Assembly (NCBI RefSeq): GCF_027853965.1
Contig: NZ_JAQGLB010000020.1
Span: 1-64,000 of the forward strand
DNA from: Saccharopolyspora indica
Lineage (GTDB): Bacteria > Actinomycetota > Actinomycetes > Mycobacteriales > Pseudonocardiaceae
Length of the DNA: 64,000 nucleotides
Reading direction: 5' to 3'
In this document: positions 9,638 through 18,718 of the stretch, piece by piece
Numbering within the stretch: the stretch's first letter is position 1
Layout: the number at the start of each line of letters is the position of its first letter
Notes under the pieces: model-generated
Told to the model about the DNA's origin: nothing
Seen by the model: the letters and a program-made list of their open reading frames with translations, nothing else
The model's database searches: none
Program-made: the position numbers and the translations under genes

Positions 9638-10105
9638 TCAGGAAACGGTTTCCCGGGCGTGCGGCAGCCGGGAAGCGGCCGGCAGGCCGTCCGGGACCAG
9701 GGCGAAGCGCATGGCGATGACCACGGCTTCAGTGCGGTCGGCCACGCCCAGCTTGCGGTAGATCATGTGCAGGTGGGCCTTGACGGTCTGCTCGGTGATG
9801 TGCAGGACCCGGCCGATGCGCCGGTTCGTCGCGCCCTGCACCAGGAGCTCCAGAACGTCCTGCTGGCGTTGTGTCAGCTGGACGTCCGGGCGATTTGTTG
9901 AATTCTTGACGGAGTTCTCCCACTGCGGCAGCGGGGCCGGCATCCCGACCTCGACTTGAAGGGCCGGTTTCGGCACGTCGCGGTAGGCCGCCAGCCTGTC
10001 CCGCGCCTCGCGGGCGAGGTCGTTCATCACCTGGAAGTGCGCAAGAAAGTCGTCGATGGTCTTCAACGCGTGGGCCAAGGCTCGTTCATTGTGCGCCGTC
10101 GACAT
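9638..10105 (-). CDS. LuxR-type HTH transcriptional regulator
   Basis: A 155-residue protein convergent to the NRPS operon. The C-terminal half is a LuxR/GerE helix-turn-helix (LTQRQQDVLELLVQG, NRRIGRVLHITEQTVKAHL, IYRKLGVADRTEAV). The N-terminal half is short and helical with no recognisable receiver or sensory domain. The ATG at 10105 has AGGAG seven bases upstream; a longer in-frame reading to 10201 lacks a ribosome site. It probably regulates the adjacent peptide cluster or its divergent neighbour across a long intergenic region, but nothing in the sequence names the target. Confidence 0.85.
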   Translation of the reverse strand: MSTAHNERALAHALKTIDDFLAHFQVMNDLAREARDRLAAYRDVPKPALQVEVGMPAPLPQWENSVKNSTNRPDVQLTQRQQDVLELLVQGATNRRIGRVLHITEQTVKAHLHMIYRKLGVADRTEAVVIAMRFALVPDGLPAASRLPHARETVS

Positions 10106-10645
10106 GGCTCTGCTCCTGTGCTGGTTCTGGTATTCCATTTCAAAGCGGAGGGAACGGCGAGTCACTTTCGCGGCGCGCTGCATCGTCCTGGTGTCATGCA
10201 CCGATTATGTTGCCCAACACCGGTGCTCGGACGCTTCCGTTGTGTGCAAACGGCGAAAACACCACCGTTCGGCGTAGCACTCTAGACGGTCGGGCGGACT
10301 TGCGCGTTAGGGTAGCCTTGGTTCGGACCTGTGGGTGCTTCTGGGGTGCCTACCCGATGGCGGGGGTGTGATATGGCGGGTTTGGACGGAACGTGCGCGG
10401 CTGCTCGAATGTTAGCGGCTTCCGGCGTGCTTCCTGGTTTGGCCGGTCGGTTCAGATCGGAGTGGGCTCGACTTGCCGTACAATTGCTGTCACCGACTGC
10501 CGGAAAAATCTTCCTGAGAACGTTCTCGATTCGTTTTTTGGTGTATGTTGCCACGCTTGCAGGCCTATGGCAGAACGACCCTTCCCGTACGTCCGATCCA
10601 GGGGATCACAATACGGGGGTCGCTATCTGTCGCAGGAGGCAGTGA
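10106..10645. other. Intergenic control region between two divergent regulators (540 bp)
   Basis: This gap separates the LuxR-type gene from the XRE-NB-ARC gene and has lower GC than its flanks. It contains an iron-box-like half site at 10307-10325 (listed separately) and, near its end, AGGAGG at 10634 serving the GTG at 10646. Short readings cross it but none has a convincing ribosome site and codon usage together. It presumably carries both promoters; I could not place them reliably. Confidence 0.5.
10307..10325. promoter_or_regulatory. Possible iron-box half site (weak)
   Basis: TTAGGGTAGCCTTGGTTCG matches the left half of the actinobacterial IdeR/DmdR iron box (TTAGGTTAGGCTAACCTAA) well but the right half poorly: about 11 of 19 positions. 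It attracts attention only because a Cys-heterocyclizing NRPS, a common siderophore architecture, lies next door. Treat it as a lead, not a call. Confidence 0.15.
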
Positions 10646-12877
10646 GTGAATGGCGTGCGGCCTACCGCTTTTGGGATCGCGTTGCGGAAGTACCGCGAGT
10701 CGGCACATATAGGATTACGTGCGTTCGCTCGCCAGATCATGTTCTCACCGGGGCACCTCTCCCATGTCGAGACCGGGGCGAAGAGGCCGACGGTCGAGTT
10801 CGCCCGGGCCTGCGAGAATGCGCTGGGTCTCGACGGGGTCCTGCTGCCGCTGGTATCGAACTCCCGCCGCGCGCCGATCGCCCGGCCGACGCAACTGCCG
10901 GCGCGCAGCGCCTATTTCGTGGGCAGGAAGAACCAGCTGGAAGAGATTTCGAAAATACTGCTGTCCAACAGTGGCATAGCAATAGTGGAGGGGCCGCCCG
11001 GAGTGGGCAAGACGGCGCTCGCCGTGCAGTGCGCCTCCAGCCCGGCGATCAAGAACCACTACCAGGACGGCATCCTCTACACCGACCTGCACGGCTTCAC
11101 CTCCTCGCGTGCGCCGGTGGACGTGACCGACATTCTCGAGCACTTCCTTCGCGCGCTGGGTGTGTCCGGCGAACAGATCCCGAGCGAGGTCGACGCCCGC
11201 GCGGCGCTCTTCCGGAGCGTGCTGGAGGGGCAGCGGGTTCTCCTGGTGCTGGACAACGCCGCCGATGTCGCGCAGGTCAGGCCCCTGCTGCCCGGTGCGT
11301 CCAGCTGCGCGGTGCTCATCACGAGCAGGAGGCAGCTGGTCGGCCTGTCGATCCGCAACGGCGCCAAGCGGCTCTGCCTCGGCCCGTTGGACCACGACGA
11401 GGCAGCTCAGCTGCTCTGCCGGATAATCGGCGACCGCGCCAAGAACGACCCGAAGGCGACCGCGCAACTCGCGGATCTGTGCTCGTGCTGGCCCCTCGCG
11501 CTGCAGGTCGCGGGGGAGCGCGCGGTGACGCAGGACCACCTCGACGTGCCGACCCTGTGCCGGGAGCTGCGGAACGCCCGGCTGGACTCCCTGTCGGCCA
11601 ATGAGGAGGACGACGCGACGGTGGCGGTCCGGGCGGTCTTCGGGTTGTCCTACGACGCGCTGAATTCCGCTGAGGCGAGAACATTCCGCTTTCTCGGGCT
11701 GCACCAGGGCTGCAACATCGGAACCACCGCGGTGGCCGCGCTCACAGATTGCGCCGCGGACGATGTGAGTTCGCAGTTGCGCCGATTGTGCGGATCGCAC
11801 CTGGTCGGGGAGATCTCGGCCGACCGGTACCGGCTGCACGACCTGCTTCGGTTGTACGCCGCGGAGCGAACTTCCGTCGAAGACGAGCGGGACGTCCGGG
11901 AGAAAGCCGTCACCCGGCTGCTGGACTACTATCTGGGATCGATCGATACCGCGACGTCGATCCTCGGGCCTTATCGGATGCGCCCGGACGCGGAATTGGT
12001 GGACGACCGAACTCCGGCGGAGCGCTTCGACACCTATCTCGAGGCACTGGACTGGTGCGATCAGGAGGTGGTCAACTTCGCCAGCGTGTTGCGCAATGCC
12101 GTCGATCACGGATATCCGGGCGTGTGGCGGTTCGCGGCGTCGTTGTGGGACTTCTTTCACGTTCGGCAGCCGTGGGGGTGCTGGTGGGCGACCAATTCCA
12201 TCGCATTGCGCTCGCTGCGGGAGCATCCCGATCCCTTCGGAAAGGCGTGGATTCTGACCAGCATCGGCGACTACCACCGCCGGCGGAATGACCTCGTCGC
12301 CGCACGCGATTGTTTTGAGCAGGCGTTCGCGATTCGGCGGGACATAGATGATGTGCCCGGGCAGGGTTGGATCCAGCTCAATCTGGGGATCACGGCAAAT
12401 GGTGAGGGTAATTCTGCGGACGCGCTCTCCCACCTGCGCAAGGGCATGGACATCTTCGCGGAGCTGAAGCATCAGTACGGTCAGGGGCGCTGCCTGCTGC
12501 AAACGGCGTACGTGTTGATCGGCGCCGAAGACCACGAGAGCGCCCGCGGATTCCTCCACCAGGCCCTCGATCTGTTCGAGCAGGTCGATGACAGACATGA
12601 TCAGGCCCTGGTGTGGGTGGCTCTCGGCCGCATCGACGAGGACAAGGACCGGGCCGTCGGCAACTTCGAGACCGCTTTGCCCATTCTGCGCGATATCGGC
12701 GATTGGGAAGGGGAGGTCGACGCGCTCACGGCCTGCGGAGACCTGCATTTCAGCCTCGGACGCGCGGAGCTGGCCGAGCGCTGCTGGCGAACGGCGCTGG
12801 TGACGCTCCGGGGGCGCGGCGAGACCTTCTCCGCCGACGCGCTGCTCGACCACATCAAGCGTGCCCGCCGGTCCTGA
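10646..12877 (+). CDS. XRE-HTH / NB-ARC / TPR regulator (AfsR-like STAND protein)
   Basis: A 743-residue STAND regulator. Residues ~8-60 form an XRE helix-turn-helix (FARQIMFSPGHLSHVETGAKRP). The NB-ARC ATPase has a Walker A VEGPPGVGKTAL near residue 115 and a Walker B RVLLVLDNAADV near 195, followed by a winged-helix part (YRLHDLLRLYAAERT). The C-terminal ~280 residues are TPR-like helical repeats (DYHRRRNDLVAARDCFEQAF and similar). The GTG start has AGGAGG six bases upstream. Proteins of this build control secondary metabolism in actinomycetes, so control of the adjacent NRPS genes is likely, though not shown. It lacks the SARP BTAD domain of true AfsR. Confidence 0.9.
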   Translation: MNGVRPTAFGIALRKYRESAHIGLRAFARQIMFSPGHLSHVETGAKRPTVEFARACENALGLDGVLLPLVSNSRRAPIARPTQLPARSAYFVGRKNQLEEISKILLSNSGIAIVEGPPGVGKTALAVQCASSPAIKNHYQDGILYTDLHGFTSSRAPVDVTDILEHFLRALGVSGEQIPSEVDARAALFRSVLEGQRVLLVLDNAADVAQVRPLLPGASSCAVLITSRRQLVGLSIRNGAKRLCLGPLDHDEAAQLLCRIIGDRAKNDPKATAQLADLCSCWPLALQVAGERAVTQDHLDVPTLCRELRNARLDSLSANEEDDATVAVRAVFGLSYDALNSAEARTFRFLGLHQGCNIGTTAVAALTDCAADDVSSQLRRLCGSHLVGEISADRYRLHDLLRLYAAERTSVEDERDVREKAVTRLLDYYLGSIDTATSILGPYRMRPDAELVDDRTPAERFDTYLEALDWCDQEVVNFASVLRNAVDHGYPGVWRFAASLWDFFHVRQPWGCWWATNSIALRSLREHPDPFGKAWILTSIGDYHRRRNDLVAARDCFEQAFAIRRDIDDVPGQGWIQLNLGITANGEGNSADALSHLRKGMDIFAELKHQYGQGRCLLQTAYVLIGAEDHESARGFLHQALDLFEQVDDRHDQALVWVALGRIDEDKDRAVGNFETALPILRDIGDWEGEVDALTACGDLHFSLGRAELAERCWRTALVTLRGRGETFSADALLDHIKRARRS

Positions 12878-12951
12878 GCCGGGCAGGACGCGGGGCGGGC
12901 GTCGATCCCCGGTCCTCGGCTGTCATCGATGTATCCGGCGTAACATGACGT

Positions 12952-12985
12952 ATCGTTCCCTGTTGAGGTATCGTTAGGGAACGAT
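12952..12985. promoter_or_regulatory. 10-bp inverted repeat over the ribosome site and start codon
   Basis: ATCGTTCCCT at 12952-12961 and its exact complement AGGGAACGAT at 12976-12985 are separated by 14 nt. TATCGTT also occurs twice as a direct repeat. The right arm covers the ribosome site and the first two bases of the ATG at 12984. This is either an autoregulatory operator for the HTH protein or an RNA hairpin hiding the start. Confidence 0.6.
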
Positions 12986-13433
12986 GAAGGACGAAATGTA
13001 CTCGGTGGAGCAGGTTGCCGACCTGCTCGGCCTGCACGTGCGCACGGTGCGGGGATACATCCGCGGCGGGCGGCTCAACGCGGTCCGGATCGGCAAGCAG
13101 TACCGGATCTCCCGGTCCGACCTGGAGGCGTTCACCGGGCGGCAGACGCCGGTCGAGATGACCGGCGCCGCTTCGGTGGAGGTGTCGAGCATCGTGCAGG
13201 TCGACGGTGTCGACCGGAGGTCGGCCGACCGGCTGGGCACCCTCGTGCTGGCCGGGGTCAACTCCGCTCGCGAGGCGTCGCAGCCGCTGCGCGTTCAAAC
13301 CGTCTACGACGAGGAGTGGCACCGGTTGAAGGTCGTGGTGCTCGGCAGCGCCGGGGACACCGCCGAGGTGTTGCGGCTGCTGGAGGCCGTGCTCGAAAGC
13401 GGACTGCACTCAGGGGAGGCTGGAAGTGGCTGA
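12984..13433 (+). CDS. Excisionase/MerR-type helix-turn-helix protein
   Basis: A 149-residue protein. Residues ~5-55 are an excisionase-family winged HTH (YSVEQVADLLGLHVRTVRGY, IRGGRLNAVRIGKQYRISR, DLEAF). The rest (~90 residues, beta-rich, with EVSSIVQVDGVDR) resembles no domain I know and may bind a ligand. The ATG is preceded by AGGGA, which lies inside a perfect inverted repeat, suggesting self-control. It overlaps the DUF4180 gene by 8 nt, so it is the first gene of a three-gene operon. Confidence 0.85.
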   Translation: MKDEMYSVEQVADLLGLHVRTVRGYIRGGRLNAVRIGKQYRISRSDLEAFTGRQTPVEMTGAASVEVSSIVQVDGVDRRSADRLGTLVLAGVNSAREASQPLRVQTVYDEEWHRLKVVVLGSAGDTAEVLRLLEAVLESGLHSGEAGSG

Positions 13434-13785
13434 CGTGATGGAGGAGCGGGCCGGCGTGCAGGTGCTGGTGTGCGACGCCGACGGGCCGGAGGTCGCGACC
13501 GTGCAGGACGCGCTGGACCTCATCGGCGCGTCCTACGGCGGTGAGCTGGTCGCGCTGCCCGTCTCCCGGATCGACGCGCGGTTCTTCCGGCTGAGCAACG
13601 GTTTCGCCGGTGACGTGATGCAGAAGTTCGTCAACTACCACGTGAAGCTGGCGATCATCGGCGACATCTCCGAGCACCTGGAGTCCAGCTCGGCGCTGCG
13701 CGCGCTGGTCCGCGAGTCGAACCGCGCCAAGCACGTCTGGTTCCTGCCCGACCTGCCCGCGCTCGACGCCCGCCTGAGCGCGTGA
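13426..13785 (+). CDS. DUF4180 domain protein
   Basis: A 119-residue protein whose second half matches DUF4180: FFRLSNGFAGDVMQKFVNYH, VKLAIIGDIS, LRALVRESNRAKHVWFLPD. The function of the family is unknown. The GTG start at 13426 has AGGGGAGG upstream and lies within the end of the HTH gene; the stop overlaps the next start by 4 nt (GTGA). It is therefore translated together with an HTH protein and a SUMF1-domain protein. DUF4180 genes are often found beside small HTH regulators, which fits a sensing or regulatory role. Confidence 0.85.
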   Translation: MADVMEERAGVQVLVCDADGPEVATVQDALDLIGASYGGELVALPVSRIDARFFRLSNGFAGDVMQKFVNYHVKLAIIGDISEHLESSSALRALVRESNRAKHVWFLPDLPALDARLSA

Positions 13786-14426
13786 TCGAGGTCCCGGCGG
13801 GACGGATCGAGCTGCGGGACGAGGGCGCGAAGTCCAGCTGGGAGGTCGACGTCGAGGCCTTCCAGCTGGCTTCGCATCCGGTGACCCGCGAGCTGTACCA
13901 CGAAGTTCTCGGTGCCGCGCAACCGGATTCGCCGCGCACGCCGATGACCGAGGTGTCGTGGCTCGACGCGATCGAGTTCTGCAACCGGCTCTCGCGGGAC
14001 TCGGGGCTCAGCCCGTGCTACGCGCTGACCGGCGATCCCGACGGAGCGGGCGTGCTCTGCGACTGGACGGCCGATGGCTACCGCCTGCCGTCCGAGGCCG
14101 AGTGGGAGCACGCGTGCCGGGCGGGAAGTGCCGAGGTCCGCTACGGCGAGCTGGACGAAATCGCCTGGCACCGCGGCAACTCCGGCGAACGCGTGCACGA
14201 CGTCGCGACCAGGGTGCCGAACGCGTGGGGCTTCCACGACACGATCGGCAACGTCTGGGAGTGGTGCTGGGACCGCTACGACCCGCGGCGTTACGGCCCT
14301 TACCGGGTGTTCCGCGGCGGAGGCGCGTTCGACCCGCCCCGCGGTTGCCGCGCGTCCTGCCGCCGCAAGAGCCACCCGACCTTCCGCGTGGAGGACCTCG
14401 GGTTCCGCCTGGCCCGAGCTGGGTAG
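13782..14426 (+). CDS. SUMF1/FGE-sulfatase domain protein
   Basis: A 214-residue protein with the formylglycine-generating-enzyme fold: FQLASHPVTRELYHEVLG, MTEVSWLDAIEFCNRLS, YRLPSEAEWEHACRAG, VPNAWGFHDTIGNVWEWC and RVFRGGGAFDPP ending in EDLGFRLARAG. It is shorter than true FGE (about 300 residues) and I do not see the Cx4C active pair; only CRASC occurs near the C-terminus. It may thus be a C-type-lectin-like or oxygenase relative of FGE rather than a sulfatase activator. It is the last gene of the operon and is followed by a strong hairpin. Confidence 0.82.
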   Translation: MIEVPAGRIELRDEGAKSSWEVDVEAFQLASHPVTRELYHEVLGAAQPDSPRTPMTEVSWLDAIEFCNRLSRDSGLSPCYALTGDPDGAGVLCDWTADGYRLPSEAEWEHACRAGSAEVRYGELDEIAWHRGNSGERVHDVATRVPNAWGFHDTIGNVWEWCWDRYDPRRYGPYRVFRGGGAFDPPRGCRASCRRKSHPTFRVEDLGFRLARAG

Positions 14427-14451
14427 TGGTGGGGGTTCGGTCTCCATGGTT

Positions 14452-14495
14452 CCGTGAGTGTTTTGGGGTGCTATGACGCCCCAAAACACTCACGG
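14452..14495. terminator. Hairpin repeat, CCGTGAG family, copy 1
   Basis: A perfect 17-bp inverted repeat (14452-14468 and 14479-14495, CCGTGAGTGTTTTGGGG and complement) surrounds a 10-nt loop. It lies between the convergent SUMF1 and thiolase genes and can terminate both. Related copies occur at 24040 and 53870. Confidence 0.8.
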
Positions 14496-14500
14496 CAGTC

Positions 14501-15688
<1,188 letters not shown>

Positions 15689-15797
15689 TTACTCGACAAG
15701 GTGTCCGAGCGGACTTGCTCGGGAATCCCGAACCTTGCTCGATTCGGGCTGAGTTACAGGGGTTTACTGAACCTGCGGAATGTGCTTCTCTCTAGCG

Positions 15798-15811
15798 TAG
15801 AACTCGTTTCA
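15798..15811. promoter_or_regulatory. KstR-like operator (cyp125 side)
   Basis: TAGAACTCGTTTCA fits the KstR consensus TnnAACnnGTTnnA at every fixed position. It is 33 nt upstream of the cyp125 GTG, placed to repress that promoter in the absence of sterol-CoA ligand. Confidence 0.65.
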
Positions 15812-15844
15812 TTTCTTGATCGGATTCCCGCGTAGGAGGTAGCC

Positions 15845-17071
15845 GTGGCGGTACCGCGCATTCCGGAGGGCTTCGACTTCACCGATCCCGATCTGCTCGC
15901 CGAACGGCTACCGCTGGCCGAGTTCGCCGAGCTCCGCAGCACCGCTCCGGTGTGGTGGAACGAGCAGCCGGACCGGTGCGGCGGCTTCGACGACGGTGGT
16001 TTCTGGGTGGTCAGCAAGCACGCTGACGTCAAGGAGGTCTCCCGGCGTTCCGACGTGTTCTCGACCAGGGAGAACACCGCGATCATCCGGTTCAACGACA
16101 GCATGACCCGCGAGCAGATCGAGCTGCAGCGGTTCATCATGATCAACATGGATCCGCCGCAGCACACCAAGCTGCGCCAGATCGTGCAGCGCGGGTTCAC
16201 CCCGCGTGCCATCAAGACCCTCGAAGCGACGCTGCAGGACCGCGCGCGGCGCATCGTCGCCGAGGCCCGCGAGAACGGCAGCGGCGACTTCGTCACCGAC
16301 GTGGCGTGCGAGCTGCCCCTGCAGGCGATCGCCGAACTGCTCGGCGTGCCCCAGGAGCACCGCAAGGAGATCTTCGACTGGTCCAACCAGATGATCGGCT
16401 ACGACGACCCCGAGTACGGCGTGCAGCCGGACGTCGCCGCGGCCGAGATCCTCGGCTACTTCAGCAACATGGCCGAGGAGCGGCGCGGCTGCCCGATGGA
16501 CGACATCGTGACCAAGCTCGTGCACGCCGACGTCGACGGCAGCGCGCTGACCTCGGACGAGTTCGGCTTCTTCGCGATCCTGCTGGCGGTGGCGGGCAAC
16601 GAGACCACCCGCAACGCGATCACCCACGGCATGCTGGCCTTCATGGACAACCCGGACCAGTGGGAGCTGTACAAGCGGGAGCGGCCGAAGACGGCCGCCG
16701 ACGAGATCGTCCGCTGGTCGACTCCGGTGGTCTCGTTCCAGCGCACCGCCCTGACCGACACCGAGCTCGGCGGGGTGCAGATCAAGAAGGGCCAGCGGGT
16801 CGGGCTGTTCTACAGCTCGGCGAACTTCGACCCGGAGGTCTTCGACGGGCCGGAGCGCTTCGACATCACCCGCGACCCCAACCCGCACGTCGGGTTCGGC
16901 GGCACCGGCGCGCACTTCTGCCTCGGCGCGAACCTGGCCCGCCTGGAGATCGACCTGATCTTCAACGCCATCGCCGACCACATGCCGGACATCAAGCGCA
17001 TCGGCGACCCCCGCCGCCTCCGCTCCGGCTGGCTCAACGGCATCAAGGAAGTCCAGGTCCAGTACAGCTGA
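15845..17071 (+). CDS. cyp125: Cytochrome P450, CYP125-type steroid C26/C27 monooxygenase
   Basis: A 408-residue P450 in the CYP125 style. Motifs are MDPPQHTKLRQIVQRGFTPR, the I-helix AGNETTRNAITHGM, the K-helix ExxR in DEIVRW and the haem loop FGGTGAHFCLGANLAR with the Cys ligand. The GTG follows AGGAGG (15834-15839). CYP125 oxidises the terminal methyl of cholesterol or cholestenone to the 26-acid, the entry to side-chain beta-oxidation. The adjacent FadA5-like thiolase and a matching KstR-like box support this over CYP124 or CYP142, which are close relatives. It probably uses ferredoxin partners that are not in this window. Confidence 0.85.
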   Translation: MAVPRIPEGFDFTDPDLLAERLPLAEFAELRSTAPVWWNEQPDRCGGFDDGGFWVVSKHADVKEVSRRSDVFSTRENTAIIRFNDSMTREQIELQRFIMINMDPPQHTKLRQIVQRGFTPRAIKTLEATLQDRARRIVAEARENGSGDFVTDVACELPLQAIAELLGVPQEHRKEIFDWSNQMIGYDDPEYGVQPDVAAAEILGYFSNMAEERRGCPMDDIVTKLVHADVDGSALTSDEFGFFAILLAVAGNETTRNAITHGMLAFMDNPDQWELYKRERPKTAADEIVRWSTPVVSFQRTALTDTELGGVQIKKGQRVGLFYSSANFDPEVFDGPERFDITRDPNPHVGFGGTGAHFCLGANLARLEIDLIFNAIADHMPDIKRIGDPRRLRSGWLNGIKEVQVQYS

Positions 17072-17079
17072 CCTCCGCT

Positions 17080-17111
17080 GTGAGCGGCGGTGCTCGCCTG
17101 CCGCCGCTCAC
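17080..17111. terminator. Bidirectional hairpin terminator
   Basis: GTGAGCGGCGG (17080-17090) and its exact complement (17101-17111) surround a 10-nt loop between the convergent cyp125 and membrane-protein genes. Confidence 0.7.
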
Positions 17112-17127
17112 GACGGTCGGGCACGTT

Positions 17128-18093
17128 TCACGGCAGTCGGTCGATCGTCCGCTCGGCGGTGTCGATCGGAGGGGTCGCGAAACTGAGGAGGAACGGAAAC
17201 CACCGTTCGCCGCCGTGACTCGCGAGGGCTTCCATGAGCTGTACCCGCTGTCGTTCTGTCATCGGCCCGAGGACGCAGACGAGGGTCCGGCCCCTGACAC
17301 GTCGTGCCGGGGGTTTGCTGTCCCGGTACGGCCACCCTGCCGGGCGGAGCATCGGGGGCAACCTGGCTCCGCGCACCGGGTCGACGTAGAGACCGGTGTA
17401 GGCGTATCCGGCCACGGCATCGACCTTCTCGATCTTGACCCGGTCGATCTGGTTCCACGAGAACTCGAACCGGGCAGCGGCACTGCTGGTCACGATGCCG
17501 GACGGCCCCACGCTCACATCCCATCCGGACCAGGTTTTCGGGGTGAAGCGGTGACGCACGACCGAAGCCGTGTTGAGGAGCCCGCCCAAGGCGAGGAAGA
17601 AGACCGCCGCGGACGAGAAGCCGCCGAGGATTACGGCAACCTCGTACCAGAACGAGTCCTCGGCAGCGAGTCCGAGCGGCAAGTAGATGCCGACGTAGAC
17701 CGCGAGCAGTACTGCCGAGGACGACACCGCGCCCAGCCAGAAGCGCCAGACGTGCGGTCTGGACGCGTACTCGGACAGCGGCTCTTCGCCGCTCCAAGAG
17801 ATCCGGAAGGAGCCGGGCTGAGCAGGAGGGCGCGGGCGGGGATCGGTCGTAGCGGCGGAGCGCGGCCCCTGTTCCTCGACCGCAGCCGGCGGCGTCTCGC
17901 GCTCCACGCCGCGGCTGAGCTGCCAGCTCCACAAGCCGCTGGTCACCGTGAGAACCCCCACCGCTGACCACGCCCACACCGCCGCAGGATCGCCGGTCGC
18001 CACGTTGATCGCCGCGGCGCATGCCGAGGAGACCACCGCAGTGCCCAACGCGTGCACCGCAGGCCGGATACCCCCGCGACCTCGTCCCGCCAT
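17128..18093 (-). CDS. Hypothetical membrane protein
   Basis: A 321-residue protein that I do not recognise. The ATG at 18093 has GGGAGG four bases before CGTG; a GTG at 18096 is too close to that site. Two hydrophobic helices occur near the N-terminus (VVSSACAAAINVA and WAWSAVGVLTVTSGLW), a charged linker follows, and two more helices lie mid-protein (AVSSSAVLLAVYVGIY and VILGGFSSAAVFFLALGG). The C-terminal ~130 residues are soluble, with paired beta-strand patterns and PRGRTLVCVLGPM-like sequence (RGRTLVCVLGPM). It is convergent to cyp125 and shows no link to steroid metabolism beyond location. Confidence 0.7.
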   Translation of the reverse strand: MAGRGRGGIRPAVHALGTAVVSSACAAAINVATGDPAAVWAWSAVGVLTVTSGLWSWQLSRGVERETPPAAVEEQGPRSAATTDPRPRPPAQPGSFRISWSGEEPLSEYASRPHVWRFWLGAVSSSAVLLAVYVGIYLPLGLAAEDSFWYEVAVILGGFSSAAVFFLALGGLLNTASVVRHRFTPKTWSGWDVSVGPSGIVTSSAAARFEFSWNQIDRVKIEKVDAVAGYAYTGLYVDPVRGARLPPMLRPAGWPYRDSKPPARRVRGRTLVCVLGPMTERQRVQLMEALASHGGERWFPFLLSFATPPIDTAERTIDRLP

Positions 18094-18204
18094 CACGCCT
18101 CCCGCAAGATCTGCCCCAAGGTAGCGAATCCTGCACCGGCGGTAGCTCAGAACCGCACTCCGCGAGGGCGCCTTCCGCGGAAAGGCGCCCCCGTTCGCGT
18201 CGGG

Positions 18205-18648
18205 CTACTCCGCCGTGCGGAGGGTCTTCATCGCCCGGTCGAACTCCCAGAAGGCTCGCATGGAGCGGATCAGGCCTGATTCGTCGACGTGGTAGACGAA
18301 GACGCCTTCGGCGTCCATCGTGCTGCCGTCCGGGAGGAACGTCGTGATGTGGCCGGTGTTGGCGACCTCGCTGCCCGCTGCGAACGAGTCCTGGATGTGG
18401 AACTCGATGCGCTCGGCCTGGGCGATCGCCAGGTCCCAGAACGCCGCGATGCCCTCGTGGCCGTGGTGCCCGCGGCCCTCCGGGTCGAAGACCGACGGCC
18501 CGACCGGGTCCTCCACGAAGCCGTCCGGGGCGAACAGCGCCACCCACTCGTCCTTCTCGCCGCGGGTCACCGCGCTCATCGACTTCAGCGCCGCGTCGCG
18601 CGCCGGGTGCGGCTCCGCGCTGGCGGACCAGTGCACGCCATCGACCAT
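18205..18648 (-). CDS. SnoaL/NTF2-like protein (ketosteroid isomerase fold)
   Basis: A 147-residue single-domain alpha+beta protein of the NTF2/SnoaL group: LFAPDGFVEDPVGPS, HHGHEGIAAFWDLAIAQAE, VFVYHVDESGLIRSMRAFWE. The start has GGAGGAAACC before ATG. Members include ketosteroid isomerases, polyketide cyclases and inert binding proteins. Its place directly upstream in the same direction as no close partner (71 nt from the LLM gene start side) and inside a steroid locus makes a steroid isomerase or hydratase role plausible, but no catalytic Asp/Tyr set can be confirmed by eye. Confidence 0.75.
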   Translation of the reverse strand: MVDGVHWSASAEPHPARDAALKSMSAVTRGEKDEWVALFAPDGFVEDPVGPSVFDPEGRGHHGHEGIAAFWDLAIAQAERIEFHIQDSFAAGSEVANTGHITTFLPDGSTMDAEGVFVYHVDESGLIRSMRAFWEFDRAMKTLRTAE

Positions 18649-18718
18649 GGTTTCCTCCGAGTCCGGTGCGGTGGTTCGGCGCTCATCGAACGAGGTGAGC
18701 GCTGTTCCCCTGGGGCGA

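Noticed and set aside
10745-12853. A 702-residue open frame antisense to the XRE-NB-ARC gene
   Set aside because: Shadow of the sense gene; no ribosome site and no recognisable fold.
13782-14426. Calling the SUMF1-domain protein a true formylglycine-generating enzyme
   Set aside because: It is too short and lacks a visible Cx4C pair, and no sulfatase gene is present in the window.
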